A DNA stretch of 64,000 nucleotides from Shouchella patagoniensis (GTDB lineage Bacteria > Bacillota > Bacilli > Bacillales > Bacillaceae_D): positions 62,001-126,000 of the forward strand of contig NZ_KV917377.1 of assembly GCF_002019705.1 (NCBI RefSeq), written 5' to 3'. The position numbers and the translations under genes were made by a program. Positions within the stretch are counted from its first letter, which is position 1. The number at the start of each line of letters is the position of its first letter. Below the pieces are notes generated by a model. The model saw nothing but the letters and a program-made list of their open reading frames with translations, made no database searches and was not told where the DNA came from. Positions 25,079 through 33,983 of this stretch are shown here, piece after piece.

Positions 25079-26164
25079 ATGATCAAAGTAATTCAAGTGG
25101 CTCTCGCTTTTTTATTAATATCAATTGCGTTTCCGTTATCAGTGAAAGGAAAGACGACGAAGCTGGAACAAGAATTAACGAGTGAAGCTTCTGTTCTAAT
25201 AGATGGAAAATCAGGACAAATACTATTTGAGGAAAATGCAAATAAAAAAATGTATCCTGCTAGCATAACGAAAATTGTTACCGGTATTATGGCAATTGAA
25301 CAAGGAGACTTGACTGATGAAGTAAAGGTCAGTGAAGGTGCAACAGAGCAAATAGGTACGCGTGTTTACTTAGTGGAAGACGAAAAAGTATCACTGCGTC
25401 AGCTTGTAGAAGGCCTTCTGATTAATTCAGGTAATGATGCGGGAACTGCGATTGCAGAACATTTAGCAAAGGATGAAGAGACGTTTGCAAAGAAAATGAA
25501 TGAGTTTGTTCAGGACCTTGGTGCGACAAATACACATTTTACAAATCCGCATGGTTTGTTTGATGAAGAGCATTATACGACAGCATTAGATATGGCGATT
25601 ATTACACAATATGCATTAAAGAACAGTACTTTCAGAGACATTGTTTCCATAAAAGAACTAGAATGGGTTGGAGAAGGATGGGAAACTACGTTATACAATC
25701 ATCACCGACTTTTATGGGATTATGAAGGGACGGTAGGCGTTAAAAACGGCTTTGTCAGCCAAGCAGGATTTACGCTCGTGACTGCAGCAGAGCGAGAGGA
25801 ACAAGCGTATATTGCAGTTACACTTAAAAATGATACGGCACAACAAAGTTATCAAGATACTGAGCTTTTGTTGGATTATGGATTTAATAATTATAAGCAA
25901 GTTTATTTAGATAAAGACAAACCGGTAATTAGTCAGGGAACGACAACCTATTATCCAATGGAGGACACTACGTACGCTATAAAAAAAGATATAGATGTAG
26001 ATCAAACCATTACGGACAATACTTTAGTGGTCAGTACGGCAGATGAGTCGTTTTATCATGAAGTTGAATTAATTAAAGAAGAGGAACGAGACTTTAACGA
26101 AGTGCTATCAAAATTGCATTCAAAAAAGTGGCAATCATACTTTGGGGGAGCATCAAGTCATTAA
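25079..26164 (+). CDS. S11-family D-alanyl-D-alanine carboxypeptidase (low-molecular-weight PBP)
   Basis: This 361-residue exported protein has a signal peptide (about residues 1-24) and then the S11 peptidase fold: SITK (Ser62, Lys65), SGN (117-119) and, in the place of the third motif KTG, KNG (222-224). The enzyme trims the terminal D-Ala of peptidoglycan stem peptides. A C-terminal domain of about 80 residues follows, without the usual amphipathic membrane anchor being obvious. It has its own sigma-A promoter and is divergent from the beta-helix gene. Confidence 0.9.
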   Translation: MIKVIQVALAFLLISIAFPLSVKGKTTKLEQELTSEASVLIDGKSGQILFEENANKKMYPASITKIVTGIMAIEQGDLTDEVKVSEGATEQIGTRVYLVEDEKVSLRQLVEGLLINSGNDAGTAIAEHLAKDEETFAKKMNEFVQDLGATNTHFTNPHGLFDEEHYTTALDMAIITQYALKNSTFRDIVSIKELEWVGEGWETTLYNHHRLLWDYEGTVGVKNGFVSQAGFTLVTAAEREEQAYIAVTLKNDTAQQSYQDTELLLDYGFNNYKQVYLDKDKPVISQGTTTYYPMEDTTYAIKKDIDVDQTITDNTLVVSTADESFYHEVELIKEEERDFNEVLSKLHSKKWQSYFGGASSH

Positions 26165-26178
26165 AAATAATTTTCCAT

Positions 26179-26205
26179 GTTTAAAGTCCCTTGTGTTTGA
26201 GGTAT
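26179..26205 (+). promoter_or_regulatory. Sigma-B promoter of the SDR gene
   Basis: GTTTAA and AGGTAT (one mismatch to GGGTAT) are separated by 15 bases, 42 bases before the start codon. Confidence 0.65.
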
Positions 26206-26246
26206 ACCATCACTATCGACAGATTGTATGAAGGGAGAAATGAAAA

Positions 26247-27116
26247 ATGGATTTAAGTAACTTTTTAACAGATGGTATTCCACCCCAAAAGCAAAATAAG
26301 CAACCAGGTAATGAAACTGAAATGGAGCCCCAACCAATCTTTGAAGATGATACCTATAAAGGATCAGGTAAACTAAACGGCAAAGTAGCTCTTATTACAG
26401 GTGGTGATTCTGGAATCGGTCGAGCTGTTGCCGTTGGTTACGCAAAAGAAGGAGCACACGTGTCTATCGTCTATTTAGATGAACATGAGGATGCTGAGCA
26501 AACAAAAACACGTGTTGAGCAAGAAGGTGTTCAATGCATCACAATTTCTGGCGATATTAAAGACGAATCGTTTTGTAAGGAGAGTGTCGAGCGCACTGTT
26601 TCGGAATTAGGTGGTCTCGATATTCTTGTTAATAACGCAGCAGAGCAATATCCTGTGAATGACTTGCGTGAGCTAACTGCAGAACAGCTTCATCAAACAT
26701 TTGCAACAAACTTTTATTCCTACGTTTACTTCACAAAAGCCGCTTTGGATTACATGCAATCTGGTAGTGCGATTATTAATACATCTTCTATTAATGCCTA
26801 CCGTGGAAATGTTACTTTAATTGATTATACAAGTACAAAAGGTGCCATTACTGCATTTACAAGGTCAATGGCTCAATCTTTGGCACCAAAAAACATACGA
26901 GTAAACAGTGTTGCACCAGGTCCTATATGGACGCCCCTTATCCCAGCATCATTTGACGAAGAGAAGGTGAAAGAATTTGGTTCGCAAACATTGATGGGGA
27001 GACCAGGCCAACCGAGTGAACTAGTAGGTGCTTATGTCTTGCTAGCCTCAAACGATTCTTCGTATATGACAGGGCAGGCTATCCATATAAACGGTGGAGA
27101 TTATATAAGTTCATAA
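26247..27116 (+). CDS. Short-chain dehydrogenase/reductase, YhdF/YhxC-like general-stress type
   Basis: This 289-residue protein has an N-terminal extension of about 40 polar residues before the Rossmann fold. The NAD(P) motif is ITGGDSGIGRA, the NNAA stretch is LVNNAAEQ, the catalytic Ser is in INTSSINA and the YxxxK motif is YTSTK. The C-terminus (MTGQAIHINGG) is complete. The extended N-terminus marks the group containing B. subtilis YhdF, YhxC and YhxD, several of which belong to the sigma-B general stress regulon, in line with the sigma-B promoter here. The substrate is unknown. Confidence 0.92.
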   Translation: MDLSNFLTDGIPPQKQNKQPGNETEMEPQPIFEDDTYKGSGKLNGKVALITGGDSGIGRAVAVGYAKEGAHVSIVYLDEHEDAEQTKTRVEQEGVQCITISGDIKDESFCKESVERTVSELGGLDILVNNAAEQYPVNDLRELTAEQLHQTFATNFYSYVYFTKAALDYMQSGSAIINTSSINAYRGNVTLIDYTSTKGAITAFTRSMAQSLAPKNIRVNSVAPGPIWTPLIPASFDEEKVKEFGSQTLMGRPGQPSELVGAYVLLASNDSSYMTGQAIHINGGDYISS

Positions 27117-27120
27117 GAGA

Positions 27121-27148
27121 AGCAGGCTGATTGATCAGCCTGCTTTTT
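27121..27148. terminator. Bidirectional terminator between the SDR gene and nagR
   Basis: AGCAGGCTGAT pairs perfectly with ATCAGCCTGCT around a two-base loop, with a T-run to the right. Confidence 0.9.
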
Positions 27149-27869
27149 ATCTTGTCATCTTTGTAACAAAATGATATCTGTCCCCACGGTAATGGGAATA
27201 GACAGCTTCAAGTACTCGATTATCTTCTAACCTTGTTTGGCGCCTAATTGCTAGCAGTGGTGAACCGATTTGAGTTTCAAGAAATCGAGCGTCTTCCTCG
27301 GTAGCAAGGACAGCTTCAATTGTTTGTTCAGCTTCAAAAATTGAATGGCCACAGACCTGTTCAAAGTAAGCGTAAAGTGAGGAGTGTAACACTTCTTCAG
27401 ATAAATGCGGCGCCAAATCACATGTAATATACGTGTGTTCTAAAGCAATAGGTAGTTCATCAGCTAAACGAACTCGTTTAATTGCATACACCAATGTCCC
27501 TTCACTTACGGCAAGTATGGATGCAATGTTTTTATTCGCTGGGATGGTTGTAAATTCAAGTAAGAGGGACCCTGCAACCAATTTTCGGTTTTTCATGTCC
27601 TCAGTGAAGCTTGTCATTTTTGAAAGTGGCTGCTCTATTTTAGGCCAAGATACAAAAGTTCCTTTTCCTTTTTCCCGGTAGAGCTTATTTTGTTGGACAA
27701 GGTTGCTTATACCTTGGCGCACAGTCATGCGACTAACTTCGTACTGATCTGCAAGTTCTCTTTCTGATGGAAGCGCTTCGCCAGGCTTGAGCACTCCGTC
27801 GGCTATTTGCCTTTTGATTAATTCCTCTATTTGAAAGTAAATAGGGATAGGTGATTGCTTATTAATCAT
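27147..27869 (-). CDS. nagR: GntR/HutC-family repressor of amino-sugar use, NagR (YvoA)
   Basis: This 240-residue protein has an N-terminal winged helix (PGEALPSERELADQYEVSRM near residue 29, ending in KGKGTFV) and a C-terminal UTRA effector domain of the HutC subfamily (YAIKRVRLADELPIALEHTY, YRGDRYHFV). NagR represses nag genes and is released by glucosamine-6-phosphate or N-acetylglucosamine-6-phosphate. It is divergent from nagAB, and the gap contains a dre-type operator close to both promoters. Confidence 0.93.
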   Translation of the reverse strand: MINKQSPIPIYFQIEELIKRQIADGVLKPGEALPSERELADQYEVSRMTVRQGISNLVQQNKLYREKGKGTFVSWPKIEQPLSKMTSFTEDMKNRKLVAGSLLLEFTTIPANKNIASILAVSEGTLVYAIKRVRLADELPIALEHTYITCDLAPHLSEEVLHSSLYAYFEQVCGHSIFEAEQTIEAVLATEEDARFLETQIGSPLLAIRRQTRLEDNRVLEAVYSHYRGDRYHFVTKMTR

Positions 27870-27899
27870 GCTTTAGCCTCCGAAATAAATAGTAAAAAA

Positions 27900-27927
27900 A
27901 GTATACCATATTTTTGACCTTGTGTAA
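27900..27927 (-). promoter_or_regulatory. Promoter of nagR
   Basis: On the minus strand TTACAC (27927-27922) and TATACT (27905-27900) have a 16-base spacer; the -35 touches the dre-like operator. Confidence 0.5.
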
Positions 27928-27942
27928 TTGGTATAGACAACT
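27927..27942. promoter_or_regulatory. dre-type NagR operator
   Basis: ATTGGTATAGACAACT fits the 16-base NagR/DasR-type operator (core TGGTATAGA). It overlaps the -35 of the nagA promoter and abuts the nagR promoter, so one bound dimer could control both. Confidence 0.75.
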
Positions 27943-27962
27943 AAACAACTAGGGCGTATACT
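27934..27962 (+). promoter_or_regulatory. Sigma-A promoter of nagAB
   Basis: TAGACA and TATACT have a 17-base spacer; the nagA start lies 33 bases further on. Confidence 0.65.
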
Positions 27963-27995
27963 AATGTTATAAGAATGGAATGAGGAGAGTGCGTT

Positions 27996-29183
27996 ATGGC
28001 AGATGTCGTTGTTACATGTAACCAGCTAATTACTGGCATTCCGAGAGAAAAACGGTTTTTTAAACGTTTTATAGCGATAGAGCAAAACAAAATTTTGAAA
28101 GTAGGAGAAGGAGATGGGCAAGATTACATTGATGATGCTACAACAGTTATTTCATTAAAGTCTGACGAAATTTTTATTCCCGGCTTTATTGATTTGCATA
28201 TACATGGAGCTCACGGAGCGGATGTAATGGATGGTACTGAGGAAGCGGTGCAAACTATGACAGCTAACTTGCCGGCAGAAGGAACAACGTCATTTCTTGC
28301 AACTACGATCACGATGGCTCCTCAAGCGATAAATAGGGCAATTGAGAATGCTGTTTCTGCCGAAAAATTAGACGGACAGGCGGAAGTTATAGGCATTCAT
28401 ATTGAAGGTCCTTTCATTAATGAATCAAAAAAAGGAGCACAACCACTTAAATATATTATGGAACCTTCTTTTTCACTTTTAAATGAATGGTTTAAAACTG
28501 GAAAGGGCATGATCAAACAAATGACATATGCGCCAGAACTCTCGCAAGGCGTAGAGTTCACCCGATTTATGCAAGAAAATGGAATTAATCCATCAGTCGG
28601 TCACTCAGATGCAGATTACAGAACGATAGTAGCTGCAGTAGAAGCAGGCGCGAATCAGGTGACACATATGTTTAACGGTATGAGTGGAGTGCACCACCGA
28701 GAGCCTGGAGTAGCTGGGTCTGCTTTGTTAATAGATGAATTGGATATCGAACTAATTGTTGATGGTATTCATATTCACCCAGAAATGGTGAAGTTGGCAT
28801 GGAAAACAAAAGGAACAGATCGATGCTTGCTTATTACTGACTCGATGAGAGCAAAAGGCTTTCCTGATGGCAATTATGAATTGGGTGGGCAAGCAGTTAC
28901 TGTTGAGGATAATAAAGCAACACTTACGAGTGATGGAACACTGGCAGGGTCTGTCTTAAAGATGAACGATGCAGTTGCGAATATGCTCGCATTTACTGGT
29001 TGTTCGCTGGAAGATGCGATACAAATGGCATCTTATAACCCTGCAAGAAAAGCAGGGGTGCTAGACAGGAAAGGGTCAATTGAAGAAGGGAAAGACGCAG
29101 ATTTTACTGTAGTTAATAAAAATGGGGAAATCACTTTAACTTTTTGCAGAGGTAAAGAAGCTTTTAGAAAAGAGGGACGTTAA
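27996..29183 (+). CDS. nagA: N-acetylglucosamine-6-phosphate deacetylase
   Basis: This 395-residue amidohydrolase converts GlcNAc-6-phosphate to glucosamine-6-phosphate and acetate, feeding cell-wall and chitin amino sugar into glycolysis. The TIM-barrel metal motif is DLHIHGAHGADVMDG near residue 66. GIHIEGPFI has the metal-binding Glu, VGHSDADY and THMFNGMS supply the histidines, and the catalytic Asp is in LITDSMRAKG. AATGAGGAGAG precedes the ATG. The stop overlaps the nagB start by one base. Confidence 0.97.
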   Translation: MADVVVTCNQLITGIPREKRFFKRFIAIEQNKILKVGEGDGQDYIDDATTVISLKSDEIFIPGFIDLHIHGAHGADVMDGTEEAVQTMTANLPAEGTTSFLATTITMAPQAINRAIENAVSAEKLDGQAEVIGIHIEGPFINESKKGAQPLKYIMEPSFSLLNEWFKTGKGMIKQMTYAPELSQGVEFTRFMQENGINPSVGHSDADYRTIVAAVEAGANQVTHMFNGMSGVHHREPGVAGSALLIDELDIELIVDGIHIHPEMVKLAWKTKGTDRCLLITDSMRAKGFPDGNYELGGQAVTVEDNKATLTSDGTLAGSVLKMNDAVANMLAFTGCSLEDAIQMASYNPARKAGVLDRKGSIEEGKDADFTVVNKNGEITLTFCRGKEAFRKEGR

Positions 29184-29926
29184 TGCGTGTTATTCAAGTA
29201 AAAGACTACGAGGAAATGAGTGAAGCAGCAGCAACTTTGTTGTTTAGTCGAGTAAAAGAAGCTAGTTCGCTCTCATTAGGGTTAGCAACTGGAGGGACAC
29301 CGGAAGAAACGTATACCCGGTTAGCAGAGAAAGCAAATAAAAGTAATCAATCCTTCTCACATGTTAACACGTATAATTTGGATGAGTATGTAGGGTTGGC
29401 ACCAGAACATCCTAACAGTTACAGATATTATATGGATCAACATTTGTTCACCAAAATAGATATTCCAAAAGAACAGACTCATCTACCTAATGGAACAGCC
29501 GTTGAATTACGTAATGAGTGTAACCGATATGAACGGTTAATTAAAAGAGATGGGGGTATTGATGTCCAATTACTTGGTATTGGCGCAAATGGCCATATTG
29601 GTTTTAATGAACCAGGTACACCATTTAACACAGGTACGCATCTTGTTGAATTAACAGATGAAACACGGGAAGCAAACGCTCGCTACTTTTCAGCAAAAGC
29701 AAACGTCCCTACAAAAGCAATTACAATGGGAATAGCATCAATAATGGAGGCAAAAGAAATTGTTTTACTTGTGTCTGGGCAGTCTAAAGCACATGCTTTC
29801 GCTCAACTGATGGATGGTGAAATAACAGAAGAGTTTCCAGCTTCCATTCTTAATAACCATGACAATGTGACAATTATTGCAGATGAAGCAGCAATTAGTT
29901 TGCATGCATCTAAACATGTTTTATAA
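29183..29926 (+). CDS. nagB: Glucosamine-6-phosphate deaminase
   Basis: This 247-residue enzyme turns glucosamine-6-phosphate into fructose-6-phosphate and ammonia. It has LGLATGGTPEETY near residue 32, the catalytic region NLDEYVGL near 63 and GIGANGHIGFNEPG near 132, which holds the catalytic Asp/His cluster of the family. It lacks the C-terminal allosteric extension of the E. coli enzyme. It overlaps nagA by one base (TAATG), so the two are co-translated. Confidence 0.97.
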   Translation: MRVIQVKDYEEMSEAAATLLFSRVKEASSLSLGLATGGTPEETYTRLAEKANKSNQSFSHVNTYNLDEYVGLAPEHPNSYRYYMDQHLFTKIDIPKEQTHLPNGTAVELRNECNRYERLIKRDGGIDVQLLGIGANGHIGFNEPGTPFNTGTHLVELTDETREANARYFSAKANVPTKAITMGIASIMEAKEIVLLVSGQSKAHAFAQLMDGEITEEFPASILNNHDNVTIIADEAAISLHASKHVL

Positions 29927-29975
29927 CAAAATCAGGTTTTAAGAAAGATTTTATTTTATTCTAGAATATAAAAAC

Positions 29976-30009
29976 GCCCTCAAATGAACAAACGTTCAAA
30001 TTTGAGGGC
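29976..30009. terminator. Bidirectional terminator between nagB and the DUF418 gene
   Basis: GCCCTCAAAT pairs with ATTTGAGGGC, with an inner GAAC/GTTC pair; A and T runs flank it. Confidence 0.88.
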
Positions 30010-30028
30010 TGTTTTATTACTACTATTA

Positions 30029-31204
30029 TTAGTATCGTTTCATCTTAGGTAAACGTAAATACGTACCAGCGCGCCAGAGCCATTCTAGTGGACCCATCTT
30101 AAACCAGCGTAGCCAAAGGAGGCTTGCTATTAGTTGAACAGTAAAAAAAGCAAGCGATAACAATGCGCCATAGAAAATACCTAGTTCACTAAAGAAACCT
30201 AAACCATATCCGTAAAAAAAGAAAGTAAAACATACTGACTGGGAGATATAGTTTGTAAAAGCCATTCTTCCGACAGCTGCCAACGGAGCGAATCGCTTCG
30301 ACCCTGTCTTGTCAACTATAATTGCAATCATTCCCGCATAAAAAAGAGCAAGGGCAGGAGCACCAATAAAGACTGAAAGTGATTCGAGTTGAGTATTAGA
30401 ACCGCCCGTAATGGCATTTGGGAGTTTAGCGGCCATGCCAACAATTAAAGCAATTGGAAGGCAAATTTTAAATAATCGTAAGTGCGAGCTCGGAGCAACA
30501 AACCACTTTTTTCTGGCCGCGTAGGCACCTAGTAAAAACATAGGCATGACCACAAGAATAGTGTTAAACTGATACACAAACTCACCTATAAGAAATAAGA
30601 ATCCATTTCCTGTGCTAATACCAAGTAGGTCGTGGGTCAGACGAAAAAGGATATGGTCGATATAAGTACCCTCAGTAATAACGTTTTGTTCGGCAAGATA
30701 ATAATAAGGTGCAGATGTATTACCGATGTCAGGCACGAGGACAAATAAAGCCATAATAAGAAACCAGATAATGTTACTAATTAAAAGTGATCTAGTTGAT
30801 AAAAAAAGAAATGCGAACAAAACCATGGCGGCTAAGGAATAACCCAATAAAATATCGCCTCTCCAAATTAAGAAGAGATGCAATAAACCGAATAAGAGCA
30901 GTAGTGAAGTACGTCTCCAGAAAACCGGTGTATAATTCGTTATCCTCAATTTTTGTAAACTCATGCCATACCCAAATAAGAACGAAAATAAAGTAATAAA
31001 ACTACCATCAACAAGTAAGCGAATGAAAAAGTGTGTCCATCTATCAAGGTCACCAAGCTGATACATCCCATCTACCGGCTCGTAAGTGCCAAGCATTCCA
31101 AATTGAAAAGCTAAACTATTAGCTAATAATATACCGAGAAGAGCAAAGCCGCGCATTACATCCAATGATACAATGCGTTTTTGATCTTCAATTTGATTAT
31201 TCAT
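30029..31204 (-). CDS. DUF418-domain polytopic membrane protein (YeiB-like)
   Basis: This 391-residue protein has about ten membrane segments. The start RIVSLDVMRGFALLGILLAN and the C-terminal DUF418 region (AAVGRMAFTNYISQS to MGPLEWLWRAGTY) are typical of the family found in B. subtilis YxaH and YrkO. Their function is unknown; membrane acyltransfer has been suggested for related folds. ATG at 31204 is favoured over one six bases earlier by GGAGG spacing. Confidence 0.88.
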   Translation of the reverse strand: MNNQIEDQKRIVSLDVMRGFALLGILLANSLAFQFGMLGTYEPVDGMYQLGDLDRWTHFFIRLLVDGSFITLFSFLFGYGMSLQKLRITNYTPVFWRRTSLLLLFGLLHLFLIWRGDILLGYSLAAMVLFAFLFLSTRSLLISNIIWFLIMALFVLVPDIGNTSAPYYYLAEQNVITEGTYIDHILFRLTHDLLGISTGNGFLFLIGEFVYQFNTILVVMPMFLLGAYAARKKWFVAPSSHLRLFKICLPIALIVGMAAKLPNAITGGSNTQLESLSVFIGAPALALFYAGMIAIIVDKTGSKRFAPLAAVGRMAFTNYISQSVCFTFFFYGYGLGFFSELGIFYGALLSLAFFTVQLIASLLWLRWFKMGPLEWLWRAGTYLRLPKMKRY

Positions 31205-31331
31205 AAACATCCTCCATTTACTGATTATTGTTAAATCATGCCATAATTATGTAAAAGATGAAAGACCATTATTTTTCTTTTGTCTGTATTTTTAGTACAC
31301 TATTAGTATCTTACATAAGGTTGGTGTAATC

Positions 31332-32072
31332 ATGGACAATAATGCAGTAATTAAATTAATGAGTGAACACCGGTCTATTCGCGCGTTTAAACAAGAAGCG
31401 TTATCTGAAGATCACATTCAAACAATAACGACAGCGGCTCGCTGGGCCTCAACATCAAATCACGTACAAGCATATTCGATTGTTGTCATTCGTGATCAGG
31501 AAAAGAAAAAGAAGTTAGCAGAGTTATCTGGGGGCCAGCGTTGGGTTGAGCAATGCCCTGTTTTCTTTGTTATCTGTGCTGACTATACTAGACATGAAAA
31601 GGCGAGCAGAAAATATGGTACTACGTTTGATGTGGGAGGGGCGGAACAATTGTTGGTAGCTACAGTGGATGCAGCACTTCTGGCTCAGAACATGTTGCTA
31701 GCTAGCGAGTCGTTAGGGCTAGGCGGGGTCATGATTGGTGGCATTCGAAATAACCCCGAATCCGTTTGCGATTTGATTGGCTTACCGAAATACGCATTTC
31801 CCGTTATGGGGATGGCAATTGGATACCCTGATCAAAACATCGATCAAAAACCGAGACTTCCTACGGAGGTTGTAGTTCATCACGATCACTATAGCGAGGA
31901 TCATGTAGGAGCGATTGCGAACTACGATCAATTAATTAGTGCTTATTATACAAAGCGGACGAATGGGAAACGAACATTAGGTTGGTCAGAAGGAATGGCA
32001 GCTTATACGAAAGAGAGAAAACGTTCGCATATGGATCAATTTTTAATGAACCAAGGTTTTTTGAGAAACTGA
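31332..32072 (+). CDS. nfrA: NADPH-dependent FMN oxidoreductase, NfrA-type nitroreductase
   Basis: This 246-residue flavoenzyme has the nitroreductase fold: MSEHRSIRAFKQEALSE with the FMN-binding HRSIR, ARWASTSNHVQAYS, then LGGVMIGGIRNNPE and the C-terminal AYTKERK segment characteristic of NfrA/FRP. Such enzymes reduce flavins, quinones and nitroaromatics with NADPH and are often stress-induced. It is the first of four tightly spaced rightward genes (gap 24 bases). Confidence 0.9.
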   Translation: MDNNAVIKLMSEHRSIRAFKQEALSEDHIQTITTAARWASTSNHVQAYSIVVIRDQEKKKKLAELSGGQRWVEQCPVFFVICADYTRHEKASRKYGTTFDVGGAEQLLVATVDAALLAQNMLLASESLGLGGVMIGGIRNNPESVCDLIGLPKYAFPVMGMAIGYPDQNIDQKPRLPTEVVVHHDHYSEDHVGAIANYDQLISAYYTKRTNGKRTLGWSEGMAAYTKERKRSHMDQFLMNQGFLRN

Positions 32073-32096
32073 TAGAAATAAAAGGGGTTTTCATAA

Positions 32097-33272
32097 ATGA
32101 ACATTCAACAATCGAGAGCAGTTGACTCATTACCAAGCCAATTTTTTGCAAGCCTCGTAAAAAAAGCCCAGCAAAAAGCATTAGAAAATGATGATGTGAT
32201 TCAATTAGGGCAAGGGAATCATGACCAGCCAACACCTTCTTTTATCACAGATGCTTTAAAAAATACGAGTGATCAGTTAGCATTTCATCGTTATGGACCA
32301 TTTAGAGGCTATTCGTTTTTAAAAGAAGCCGTTTCGGATTATTATAAGCGGTATTATAATGTTGAGATTGACCCTGAAACAGAGGTGGCAATTGTACCTG
32401 GAACAAAGACAGCGATTGTGGAGCTCTGTCAATGTTTATTAAACAAGGGGGACTGCGCTCTTTTACCTGATCCTGGGTATCCGGATTATCTTTCAGGCTT
32501 AGCGATTGCAGAAGCAGAAATCTGTACAATGCCTTTGAAGGAAGAGAATAAGTATTTGCCTGATTATACGCAGATTAACGAGCAAACTTGGCAGCAAGCG
32601 AAGCTAATGTTCCTTAATTATCCTAATAATCCAACTGGAGCAACTGCAACTCATACTTTTTTTAATGAAACAGTAAATCTTGCGCAAAAGTATCAAGTTC
32701 CAGTTGTTCACGATTTTGCATACGGTTCAATTCAATTTGATAATAAAAAGCCGATCAGTTTTTTACAAAGCAGTCATGCCAAAGAGGTAGGCGTAGAATT
32801 GTTTTCAATGTCGAAGCTTTATAATATGGCTGGTTGGCGTGTTGGCTTTGTTGTTGGGAATGCGCAGATTGTTGCGATGTTAGAAGAATTACAAGATCAT
32901 TATCATTGCAGCATTTTTGGAGGGATACAGAAAGCGGCAGAAGTTGCTCTTAAATCGGATCAAACCACAGTAAATGAATTAGTGAAACTCTATGAATCTC
33001 GTAGAAATACGCTAGTTGCTGCTGCGAAAGAAATTGGCTGGACCACCCTTTGCCCATCGGGCTCGTTTTTTGCTTGGTTCCCGGTTCCAGAAGGGCATAC
33101 CTCAAAGTCGTTTAGTGAATTACTCTTAGAGAAAGCGCATATTGTGTGTGCACCAGGTGATGGATTTGGAGAGTACGGCGAAGGATATATTCGTATAGGA
33201 TTGCTCGAAGAGGCTGATGTTTTAGCAGAAGCAATGCAGCGGATAGGCAAACTCGGCTTATTTAAGCGCTAA
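32097..33272 (+). CDS. PLP-dependent aminotransferase, MtnE-like
   Basis: This 391-residue class I aminotransferase follows MtnE (YkrV) closely in several blocks: LPSQFFASLVKKAQQKA, IQLGQGNHDQPTP, LPDPGYPDYLSGLA, MFLNYPNNPTGATATHTFF. The PLP lysine is in SMSKLYNMAGWRVGF. In B. subtilis MtnE transaminates 4-methylthio-2-oxobutanoate to methionine in the salvage pathway. Here none of the other mtn genes is nearby; instead it lies in an operon with nfrA and an FAH-family gene, so a different 2-oxo acid may be the substrate. Confidence 0.85.
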   Translation: MNIQQSRAVDSLPSQFFASLVKKAQQKALENDDVIQLGQGNHDQPTPSFITDALKNTSDQLAFHRYGPFRGYSFLKEAVSDYYKRYYNVEIDPETEVAIVPGTKTAIVELCQCLLNKGDCALLPDPGYPDYLSGLAIAEAEICTMPLKEENKYLPDYTQINEQTWQQAKLMFLNYPNNPTGATATHTFFNETVNLAQKYQVPVVHDFAYGSIQFDNKKPISFLQSSHAKEVGVELFSMSKLYNMAGWRVGFVVGNAQIVAMLEELQDHYHCSIFGGIQKAAEVALKSDQTTVNELVKLYESRRNTLVAAAKEIGWTTLCPSGSFFAWFPVPEGHTSKSFSELLLEKAHIVCAPGDGFGEYGEGYIRIGLLEEADVLAEAMQRIGKLGLFKR

Positions 33273-33311
33273 CTGATTAAATACAATCGTTTTGAATGGA
33301 GTGAATGTGTA

Positions 33312-33950
33312 GTGAGTGAAAAACAATCAGAAATAAAAAGCATTTATTGTATCGGACGTAACTATGCAAAACACGCTGAGGAGTTAGGAAACGATGTGCC
33401 AAGTGAACCTCTATTGTTTGGGAAACCGCAAAGTGCCGCAGCAATGGCTGACGGAAGCGTGCTTACTTTTCCGAGTAATAAAGGAGAGATCCACTACGAG
33501 CTCGAAATTGTATTAAGAATTGGAAAAGACGTGGAAGCCGGCGATTCATTAAAAGATGTCATTGGTGACATGGCACTTGGAATTGATCTTACTTTACGAG
33601 ATGTTCAATCAGCATTAAAAAAGAAAGGGCATCCATGGTTACGTGCGAAAGGGTTTAGAAACTCAGCCATACTAACGGAATTCTTTTCTTTTCCTGGTGA
33701 AGAAGAAACCCAATCCATTCCGTTTTCTCTCAAGAAAAATGAAATCGAAGTTCAACGGGGATTAGCAAAACATATGTTATTTACTTTTAGTGACATCTTT
33801 AATGAATGTCAAAGAGAGTTTGGATTAAAAGAAGGTGACTTGTTGTTTACTGGCACTCCAGAAGGTGTTGGAGCAATTGCAGAGGGAGATACGTTCGCCC
33901 TCTATTTTGCAGAAGAAAAGAAAGGGTCATTCCAAGTGAAATTGATCTAA
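33312..33950 (+). CDS. Fumarylacetoacetate hydrolase (FAH)-family protein
   Basis: This 212-residue protein is a single FAH domain: IYCIGRNYAKHAEELGN, the metal-binding Glu pair in IHYELEIVLRIG, Asp in LGIDLTLRDVQ, and LLFTGTPEGVG at the end. Members hydrolyse acylpyruvates or decarboxylate oxaloacetate. It starts at GTG after GAATGGAGTG, 39 bases after the aminotransferase, and is likely co-transcribed. The pairing with an aminotransferase suggests breakdown of a keto acid, which is inference. Confidence 0.88.
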   Translation: MSEKQSEIKSIYCIGRNYAKHAEELGNDVPSEPLLFGKPQSAAAMADGSVLTFPSNKGEIHYELEIVLRIGKDVEAGDSLKDVIGDMALGIDLTLRDVQSALKKKGHPWLRAKGFRNSAILTEFFSFPGEEETQSIPFSLKKNEIEVQRGLAKHMLFTFSDIFNECQREFGLKEGDLLFTGTPEGVGAIAEGDTFALYFAEEKKGSFQVKLI

Positions 33951-33983
33951 GAGTTAAGAGAGATAAAAAAAGGGGCTAAATCA

